The notes under the pieces: generated by a model
Told to the model about the DNA's origin: nothing
Databases searched by the model: none
Seen by the model: only the letters and a program-made list of their open reading frames with translations
Position numbers and translations under genes: made by a program
Part shown: positions 32,880-37,674 of the stretch, piece by piece
How the letters are laid out: each line of letters opens with the position of its first letter
Numbering within the stretch: position 1 is the stretch's first letter
Source of the DNA: DATATV01 sp035551355
Lineage (GTDB): Bacteria > Actinomycetota > Actinomycetes > Mycobacteriales > Pseudonocardiaceae
Reading direction: 5' to 3'
Assembly (NCBI GenBank): GCA_035551355.1
Contig: DASZNF010000103.1
Location: 1 to 37,674 of the forward strand
DNA: 37,674 nt

Positions 32880-32974
32880 CCCGGGCACCGGGCGACGATG
32901 CCGGCCGCCTGACCGGGCGCTCTCCGGCGGCAGCCGGGCGCCAGGGTGATCGGGGTACTCGCCATGGGCTCCAT
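32876..32974 (-). CDS. Possible 32-residue leader ORF coupled to alr
   Basis: ATG 32974 (or in-frame ATG 32965, with ggag three bases ahead) opens a 32-codon ORF reading M-E-P-M-A-S-T-P-I-T-L-A-P-G-C and then an arginine triplet. Its TGA overlaps the alr ATG as ATGA. About 28 of 32 third positions are G or C, like real genes here. It could be a translational-coupling leader or chance in high-GC DNA. No known family. Confidence 0.35.
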   Translation of the reverse strand: MEPMASTPITLAPGCRRRAPGQAAGIVARCPG

Positions 32975-33001
32975 CCCGTAGTTCACGTCAAGGACCGGGG
33001 A

Positions 33002-33029
33002 CCGGGTTCATTCGATCGGATGAACCCGG
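33002..33029 (-). terminator. Hairpin between gene remnant and alr unit
   Basis: Perfect 10-bp arms ccgggttcat / atgaacccgg around an eight-base loop. It lies 55 bp past the stop of the minus-strand remnant and 120 bp ahead of alr. It is either a terminator for the former or an operator for the latter. Confidence 0.45.
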
Positions 33030-33084
33030 CGGCCGCTCCGCGGTAGTTGGGCGACACGGTACAGAAGGTGAAGCCCGGGCAAGC

Positions 33085-33213
33085 TCAGAACGTCTTTTTG
33101 AACCAGTGGGCGGCACCGGGCTCGTCGTTGAACGGACCGTCCACGGTGGCGACCAGAAACACCCCGGCCGGTGGCCGCAGGTCGTCGACAACTCCGTCGT
33201 CGGCTGTCCGGGT
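33085..33213 (-). pseudogene. C-terminal remnant of an unidentified gene
   Basis: The stretch after an in-frame stop reads coherently: D-D-L-R-P-P-A-G-V-F-L-V-A-T-V-D-G-P-F-N-D, then A-A-H-W-F-K-K-T-F and stop. There is no start codon apart from an internal GTG. Third positions and residue composition look coding. About 42 residues remain and I cannot name the family. Confidence 0.35.
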
Positions 33214-33244
33214 TCACCCGGCGCGTTCGTTCAGGGCACACGGG

Positions 33245-33284
33245 TTTACATTTGACTCTCACTTGTAAATCTCGATGTACATCG
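33245..33284 (+). promoter_or_regulatory. alkB promoter region with two stacked dyads
   Basis: Dyad 1 is tttaca-N13-tgtaaa (33245-33269), with inner tga/tca also symmetric. Dyad 2 is the perfect palindrome cgatgtacatcg (33273-33284). A possible promoter is TTGACT (33252-33257), 18 bases, TGTACA (33276-33281), so each dyad covers one promoter box. The TetR gene closing the operon (34921) is the natural candidate binder. Confidence 0.55.
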
Positions 33285-33323
33285 CCTACGCTCGCGTCAA
33301 GTCATCCAACGGAGGAGGACGTG

Positions 33324-34727
33324 ATGAGCGCGACGAGCGGCACGGTGCCCCTGGGGTCGACCGAGCGCTGGACGGACCGGAAGCGATACCTCTGGCTGAT
33401 CGGACTGGTCGTGCCGTCGCTGGCCTTCCTCGCCATCGGCCTGCACGCGGCCACCGGATGGGGCGTGTGGTTCTGGATCGGCCCGATCGTGATCCTGGTG
33501 ATCGTGCCGGCGATCGACCTGGTCGCAGGACTGGACCGCAGCAACCCGCCGGACGACGTGATCGAGCGGCTCGAGAAGGACCGTTACTACCGCTGGATCA
33601 CCTATCTGTTCCTGCCCATCCAGTACGTCGGCTTCGCCGTGGTGTTCTGGATGATCGCCAACGACAGCCTGTCCATTGTGGACAAAATTGGGCTGGCTGC
33701 CTCGATCGGCTGCATCGGCGGGATCGGCATCAACACCGCGCACGAACTCGGGCACAAGCGGGAAAGCCACGAGCGCTGGCTGTCCAAGATCGCGCTGGCG
33801 CAGAGCTTCTACGGCCACTTCTACATCGAGCACAACCGCGGTCACCACGTGCGCGTCGCGACGCCGGAGGATCCGGCCAGCAGCCGGGTCGGCGAGAGCT
33901 TCTACCGGTTCTGGCCGCGCACCGTGTTCGGCTCCCTGTCCTCCGCCTGGCGACTGGAGCGCAGGCGCTACGCCCGGCGCGACCAGCACCCGTTCCGGAT
34001 CGGCAACGACGTGCTCAACGCATGGCTGATGTCTGGCGTGCTGTGGATCGCGATGATCGCCTGGCTCGGCATCGGCATCCTGCCCTTCCTGGTGTTGCAG
34101 GCCGTGATCGGGTTCTCCCTGCTGGAAGTCGTGAACTACATGGAGCACTACGGCATGCTGCGCCAGCGGGTCGGCACGAACTCGCGGCGCCGCTACGAAC
34201 GGGTGGATCCCAGCCACAGCTGGAATTCCAACAACATCGCCACCAACGTCCTGCTGTATCACCTGCAACGGCACAGCGACCACCACGCCAACCCGACCCG
34301 GCGCTACCAGACGCTGCGCGACTTCGCCGAATCGCCGGTACTGCCCACCGGATACGCCGGAATGATCGTGCTGGCCCTGTTCCCGCCGTTGTGGCGACGG
34401 GTGATGGACCCTCGGGTGCTGGCCCACTTCGACGGCGACATCAGCCGGGCCAACATCCAGCCGGCCAAACGCGCGAAAGTGTTGGCCCGCTACGGAAACA
34501 CGCCCGCTGTCGCCCGCACGCCGGTGCCGGCCGACGTGCGCGGTGACGCCACCGAGGGCGGGATGTGCCCGGGCTGCGGATACGTCTACGACGAACAGCG
34601 CGGCGACCCCCGGGAAGGCTTCCCGGCCGGCACCCCGTGGTCGGCGATACCCGATGCGTGGTGCTGTCCTGATTGCGGGGTGAGGGAAAAGGTGGATTTC
34701 GTGGCCGCGGGAAGGATGAGCGCGTGA
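33324..34727 (+). CDS. alkB: Alkane 1-monooxygenase fused to rubredoxin
   Basis: 467 residues. The membrane di-iron part has about six hydrophobic segments and the histidine boxes H-E-L-G-H-K, H-N-R-G-H-H-V and LQRHSDHHANPTRRYQ, plus N-Y-M-E-H-Y-G, all diagnostic of AlkB. After a linker, residues about 413-456 form a rubredoxin with C-P-G-C-G-Y and C-C-P-D-C-G and a P-D-A-W turn. AlkB hydroxylates the terminal carbon of medium or long alkanes at the membrane; rubredoxin supplies electrons. Natural AlkB-rubredoxin fusions are known in some actinobacteria, for example Prauserella. ggaggagg precedes ATG 33324. The stop overlaps the ferredoxin start. Confidence 0.95.
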   Translation: MSATSGTVPLGSTERWTDRKRYLWLIGLVVPSLAFLAIGLHAATGWGVWFWIGPIVILVIVPAIDLVAGLDRSNPPDDVIERLEKDRYYRWITYLFLPIQYVGFAVVFWMIANDSLSIVDKIGLAASIGCIGGIGINTAHELGHKRESHERWLSKIALAQSFYGHFYIEHNRGHHVRVATPEDPASSRVGESFYRFWPRTVFGSLSSAWRLERRRYARRDQHPFRIGNDVLNAWLMSGVLWIAMIAWLGIGILPFLVLQAVIGFSLLEVVNYMEHYGMLRQRVGTNSRRRYERVDPSHSWNSNNIATNVLLYHLQRHSDHHANPTRRYQTLRDFAESPVLPTGYAGMIVLALFPPLWRRVMDPRVLAHFDGDISRANIQPAKRAKVLARYGNTPAVARTPVPADVRGDATEGGMCPGCGYVYDEQRGDPREGFPAGTPWSAIPDAWCCPDCGVREKVDFVAAGRMSA

Positions 34728-34918
34728 TGCGGGTCGAAGCCGACCGTGTCCTGTGTGACGGACTGGGCATATGTGAAACGATGGCGCCGGACTTCTTCGA
34801 GGTGGGCGACGATGGAACCGTGGTGCTGCTGGAGGCCGAGCCCGGTGAGCGGCACCGGGCCGACGTCACCGCCGCGGTCGACGCCTGTCCGATGCTGGCA
34901 TTGAAACTCCGGGACTGA
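34727..34918 (+). CDS. Small single-cluster ferredoxin
   Basis: 63 residues. C-D-G-L-G-I-C supplies two cysteines (C-x5-C) and D-A-C-P-M-L-A-L the third, the pattern of 3Fe-4S (or one-cluster 4Fe-4S) ferredoxins usually paired with cytochromes P450. G-I-C-E-T-M-A-P-D-F-F-E-V is typical. It overlaps the alkB stop by one base (TGATG), so it is made together with AlkB and may be an extra electron donor. No reductase gene is in the window. GTG 34724 is an alternative start. Confidence 0.88.
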   Translation: MRVEADRVLCDGLGICETMAPDFFEVGDDGTVVLLEAEPGERHRADVTAAVDACPMLALKLRD

Positions 34919-34920
34919 TC

Positions 34921-35514
34921 ATGACACTGATGATCCGGCAGTCGATCATCGACGCGGCGATCGAACTCACCGCGCGCTCGGGCTGGTCGGCGGTGACCAT
35001 GACCCGGCTGGCCGAGGCCGTCGGGGTGAGCCGACAGACCGTGTACAACGAGGTCGAGTCCAAGACCGCACTGGCCGAAGCCATGATCACGCACGAACTG
35101 GGCCGGTTCCTTGCCGTCGTCGACTCGGCGTTCGACCGGAACCCCGACGATCTGGTCGAAGCGGCCTATGAGGCCGTCCGCGGGGTGCTCGAACTGGCCG
35201 AGAACAACATCCTGTTGCGCACCATCGTGTCGGCGACGCACGGCACCGGCACCGAGTTCCTGCCGCTGCTGACCATCCGGGCCGAAACCCTGCTCGGCGA
35301 CGCGAAAACCGTGCTGGCCAAACGCATCCAGGCCTACCAGACGCCACTGGACGACCGGCAACTGGCCGTGGTGGTCGACCTGCTGGTGCGCACCGTGCTC
35401 AGCCACGTCATGCAGCCGTCCGACACCCCGTCCCACACCGCCGACGCACTGGCCTGGACGGCGGCCCGGATACTGGACCGCGCCCCGCGCCCGACGATGC
35501 GATCCCAGCCGTGA
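34921..35514 (+). CDS. TetR-family regulator of the alkB operon
   Basis: 197 residues. The HTH is M-T-R-L-A-E-A-V-G-V-S-R-Q-T-V-Y-N-E, with the usual helix 1 (I-D-A-A-I-E-L-T-A-R-S-G-W) before it. It starts two bases after the ferredoxin stop, so it is the third gene of the alkB unit, as in other actinobacterial alk operons ending in a TetR regulator. It probably represses from the dyads at 33245-33284 and is released by an alkane-derived ligand (inference). The 221 bp after it hold a coding-looking but startless stretch that I could not identify. Confidence 0.87.
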   Translation: MTLMIRQSIIDAAIELTARSGWSAVTMTRLAEAVGVSRQTVYNEVESKTALAEAMITHELGRFLAVVDSAFDRNPDDLVEAAYEAVRGVLELAENNILLRTIVSATHGTGTEFLPLLTIRAETLLGDAKTVLAKRIQAYQTPLDDRQLAVVVDLLVRTVLSHVMQPSDTPSHTADALAWTAARILDRAPRPTMRSQP

Positions 35515-35735
35515 GGATGCGCCGGGTGGATCAGTTCCGCTCATCGATTCGCGGCACGGCCGCATTCCGCCCTACGTCTTCGACCCGCTGCACCCCGGGG
35601 GGTCCGGGCCCATCTCGTCGCCGATGTCCGCGCGGATGACTGAGATCAGTTTTCGCTATGGCCGAGGAGCTTGCCCGGTGGCCGCCGACTCCGACTAACT
35701 GTGCTGGGACACAGAGCGAACGGAGTGCAAGCACC

Positions 35736-36302
35736 ATGGCCACCAGCGACCGCGCGCCCTCGATCGACTACACCGTTCCCCGCCGAGTCGTCACCGGCCA
35801 CACCGCCGACGGGAAATCGGTCGTGGTCAGCGATGGCGCGATCCCGGTCACCCGCGAGATCGCCGAGGACGGCGTCGCCTTCCACGAAATCTGGAACACC
35901 GAGGGCGCGCCCGCGCCGATCACCGCGGTCGAGCCGGACGAGCCGACCCAGCGCACTCTGGCCGTGCCGCCCCCGCCGCGGGGCACCAAGATCCGGATCA
36001 ACGAGTTCGCGCCGGGCCACCTGAACCAGGCCGGGTTGCAGTCACCGGTCCACCGCACGGCCTCGGTCGACTACGGGATCGTGCTCGAGGGCCAGATCAC
36101 GCTGCTCCTCGACGACTCCGAGGTGACCCTGCGAGCCGGCGACGTCGTGGTGCAGCGGGGCACCGACCACGCCTGGGCCAATCGCGGGGAGGTGCCGGCG
36201 CGAGTCGTGTTCGTGCTGGTGGACGGCGAGTTCGACGCCGAGCTGGCCGCCTCGTTGCCGGGCGGCCTCGCCGGTCTCATGCACGGCGGTCCTCGCGACT
36301 GA
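35736..36302 (+). CDS. Cupin-domain protein
   Basis: 188 residues from ATG 35736 with cggag about ten bases ahead. The C-terminal half is a cupin: H-R-T-A-S-V-D-Y-G-I-V-L-E-G-Q-I, R-A-G-D-V-V-V-Q-R-G-T-D-H-A-W-A-N-R. The first motif has H-x-T and D rather than the full H-x-H...E set, so metal binding may be reduced. The N-terminal half (V-V-S-D-G, F-H-E-I-W-N-T) looks like a companion beta domain found in related aromatic-compound-associated cupins. Function is unknown. A single gene, tail-to-tail with the LysR gene. Confidence 0.8.
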   Translation: MATSDRAPSIDYTVPRRVVTGHTADGKSVVVSDGAIPVTREIAEDGVAFHEIWNTEGAPAPITAVEPDEPTQRTLAVPPPPRGTKIRINEFAPGHLNQAGLQSPVHRTASVDYGIVLEGQITLLLDDSEVTLRAGDVVVQRGTDHAWANRGEVPARVVFVLVDGEFDAELAASLPGGLAGLMHGGPRD

Positions 36303-36391
36303 CCCGATCATGGCTCCCCGGGTGCCGGGTCGTTCGGGTGAGGAGCCCTCAAGATCGCCCAGGTTGCGGAACTCGCAGTTGACCGGCCATC

Positions 36392-37291
36392 TCAGCGTCC
36401 CTGCAGAGGAGCCGCACCCGAATCATAGTTCCCACATTCGGCCGTGATCTCGGCCGTCGCTTGCGCCGCGGTGAAGAAGTCGTCGGCCAGCGGCGAGGTG
36501 CGCGATGCCGCCATCGCGAGGCACACCTGGTCGGGCGCGAGTTCCGGGATGGGTACGTAGCTGATGTCCGGACGTGAGTAGAACACTGTCTCCGAACGCC
36601 CCACGAACGAGATGCCCCGGCCGGCCGCGACGTGCTCGAGCTTCTCCTCCACGCCGCGCACCCGGAGCCCGGAGTCGGGGTGCGGGCGCCTGGTGGGCTG
36701 CGTGCTCGGGTCGGCATGCCAGACCAGCGGCTCACCGGCCAGGTCGGCCTCGGTGACCTCCTCCTTGCCGGCCAACCGGTGGCCTGCGGGCAGCACCACC
36801 ATGAGCGGCTCGGTGTACAGCGGGGTCACGCGCAGGCCGGTCTCGTCGATGGGCAGCCGCACATAGCCGACGTCGATGCGGCCGTCGAGCAGCATCGGGG
36901 CCTGGTCGTCCCATTCGATCCGCTGCACGTCCACGACCACGTCCGGATGCCGGGCCTCGAACGCCTGGGCCGCCGGGATGACCGGGATGCCGGTCCGGAA
37001 GCCGACCGCCAGCCGCCGGCTGCCCCGGGCGGCCACGGTCACCCGGCGGCGGACCGCGTCCACGGAGGCGAGCAGCGGGCCGGCGTCGGCCAGCAGTTGC
37101 CGGCCGGCGTCGGTCAGCACCACTCCATGGCGATCCCTGGTGAACAGCGAGGCGCCGAGATCCTGTTCCAGCGCGCGGATCTGCCGACTGAGCACCGGCT
37201 GCGCGATATGCAGCGCTTCAGCGGCGTGGCCGAAGTGCAGCCTGTCGGCGACGGCGCGGAAGTAGCGCAGTTTGCGCAGGTCCAGATCCAT
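36392..37291 (-). CDS. LysR-family transcriptional regulator
   Basis: 299 residues from ATG 37291 (M-D-L-D-L-R-K-L-R-Y-F-R-A-V-A). The HTH is A-A-E-A-L-H-I-A-Q-P-V-L-S-R-Q-I-R followed by L-E-Q-D-L-G-A-S-L-F-T-R. The effector domain has I-D-V-G-Y-V-R-L-P and Y-T-E-P-L-M-V-V-L-P. The frame is open upstream, but those residues are not family-like. It is divergent from the SDR gene at 37545, with a clear LysR box in the 253-bp gap. Confidence 0.9.
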   Translation of the reverse strand: MDLDLRKLRYFRAVADRLHFGHAAEALHIAQPVLSRQIRALEQDLGASLFTRDRHGVVLTDAGRQLLADAGPLLASVDAVRRRVTVAARGSRRLAVGFRTGIPVIPAAQAFEARHPDVVVDVQRIEWDDQAPMLLDGRIDVGYVRLPIDETGLRVTPLYTEPLMVVLPAGHRLAGKEEVTEADLAGEPLVWHADPSTQPTRRPHPDSGLRVRGVEEKLEHVAAGRGISFVGRSETVFYSRPDISYVPIPELAPDQVCLAMAASRTSPLADDFFTAAQATAEITAECGNYDSGAAPLQGR

Positions 37292-37401
37292 GGAACCCCC
37301 CGGGTCCGGTGATGTCTGCAGGGTATCACCGCGGCTGAAAGAAGTCTTGGACACCCGCTCAGGGCAATGGCAACCTTGACAGGTACCTAATGGGACCAAA
37401 G

Positions 37402-37422
37402 CGAATTCGGCATAAGAATTCG
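37402..37422. promoter_or_regulatory. LysR box CGAATTC-N7-GAATTCG
   Basis: Perfect 7-bp arms around ggcataa, containing T-N11-A (T37406, A37418). It lies 111 bp from the LysR start and 123 bp from the SDR start. An aggtacct palindrome (37381-37388) behind TTGACA (37376-37381) is nearby and may be a secondary site. Confidence 0.7.
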
Positions 37423-37544
37423 ACACCGGGACTTGATAGCCACTCCGTCAAGCACACCAATTTTATCCCCCGGCGTCAGCACTCTCAGCTGAGCGCACCC
37501 GCACCACCACTTCTCGCGCCACATCATTCACAAGGAGCAGTAGC

Positions 37545-37674
37545 GTGCGCGTTTTCGTCACTGGCGGGACCGGCCATTCCGGTTCGTACATCATCCCCGA
37601 GCTCATCGCCGCCGGGCACGAGGTCACCGGCCTGGCCCGGTCGGACACGGCTGCGGCGGCGCTGTCCGCGCATG
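37545..37674 (+). CDS. NAD(P)-dependent epimerase/SDR, 3' truncated
   Basis: The first 43 codons are in the window: V-R-V-F-V-T-G-G-T-G-H-S-G-S-Y-I-I-P-E-L, then L-I-A-A-G-H-E-V-T-G-L-A-R-S. The Rossmann motif is G-G-T-G-H-S-G and the A-R-S basic/serine site suggests NADP preference. aaggag is eight bases ahead of the GTG. It is likely the regulated target of the divergent LysR protein. Confidence 0.85.
   Translation, partial: MRVFVTGGTGHSGSYIIPELIAAGHEVTGLARSDTAAAALSAH

Larger units (their letters stand above)
32889..33323. other. Gap between alr and alkB
   Basis: 435 bp. It contains the leader ORF (32876-32974), a dyad at 33002-33029, a coding-like remnant on the minus strand (33085-33213) and the alkB promoter region with two dyads (33245-33284). 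No intact recognisable gene. Confidence 0.6.

Noticed and set aside
35515..35660. Plus-strand stretch reading R-I-P-P-Y-V-F-D-P-L-H-P-G-G
   Set aside because: Good third-position bias, but no start codon, no family recognised, and it runs out of the TetR gene in another frame.

Overview
This is a high-GC actinobacterial chromosome segment. Codon third positions are almost all G or C, starts are often GTG or TTG, and regulator families (TetR, LysR, MerR, GlxA/AraC) are dense. The gene families (Tat-exported exo-glucosaminidase-type GH2, GH16, AlkB-rubredoxin fusion, DUF5709, SigB/F-type sigma factor) suggest a filamentous actinomycete, plausibly Pseudonocardiaceae. The genus is inference. No rRNA, tRNA, CRISPR array, IS element or phage gene was seen.

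Layout. 1-2.35 kb: 3' part of a CaiB-type CoA-transferase overlapping an amidohydrolase, closed by a 38-bp palindromic terminator. 2.4-5.9 kb: stress-flavoured group with a DUF5709 protein and a transketolase on the minus strand, and a small acidic protein and a SigB/F-family sigma factor on the plus strand. 5.9-9.9 kb: MFS transporter divergent from a GlxA-type regulator, an unknown small secreted protein, and a methyltransferase. 10.2-11.2 kb: secreted GH16 glucanase. 11.3-15.7 kb: dihydroxyphthalate-decarboxylase-like protein divergent from a LysR regulator, a MerR/SDR operon and an autoregulated TetR. 16.0-17.7 kb: secreted NlpC/P60 peptidase divergent from a membrane-anchored HTH protein with an external SH3-like domain. 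17.8-19.6 kb: asnB, whose 3' end lies in a 21-bp degenerate triplicate repeat. 20.3-24.0 kb: Tat-exported GH2 exo-glucosaminidase-type enzyme with two discoidin modules, one apparently circularly permuted and inserted ahead of the catalytic barrel.

24.0-30.7 kb: cupin, DoxX, 2-hydroxyacid dehydrogenase, stand-alone ketosynthase and methyltransferase, interleaved with three decayed genes (MFS tail, acyl-CoA ligase with its core deleted, ScyD/ScyE fragment). 30.7-33.0 kb: alanine racemase overlapping a D-Ala-D-X ligase, preceded by a possible 32-residue leader ORF. 33.2-35.5 kb: alkane hydroxylase operon (AlkB-rubredoxin fusion, ferredoxin, TetR) behind two stacked dyads. 35.7-37.7 kb: cupin, then a LysR divergent from an SDR gene with a textbook T-N11-A box between them.

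Regulation is largely local. Most divergent pairs carry a visible dyad in their intergenic space, and most convergent ends carry a strong hairpin. The best candidates for something new are the alr-ligase unit, the HTH-TM-SH3/NlpC pair, the permuted discoidin module, the 21-bp repeat at asnB and the AlkB-Rd/ferredoxin operon. None can be called a proven new system from sequence alone.
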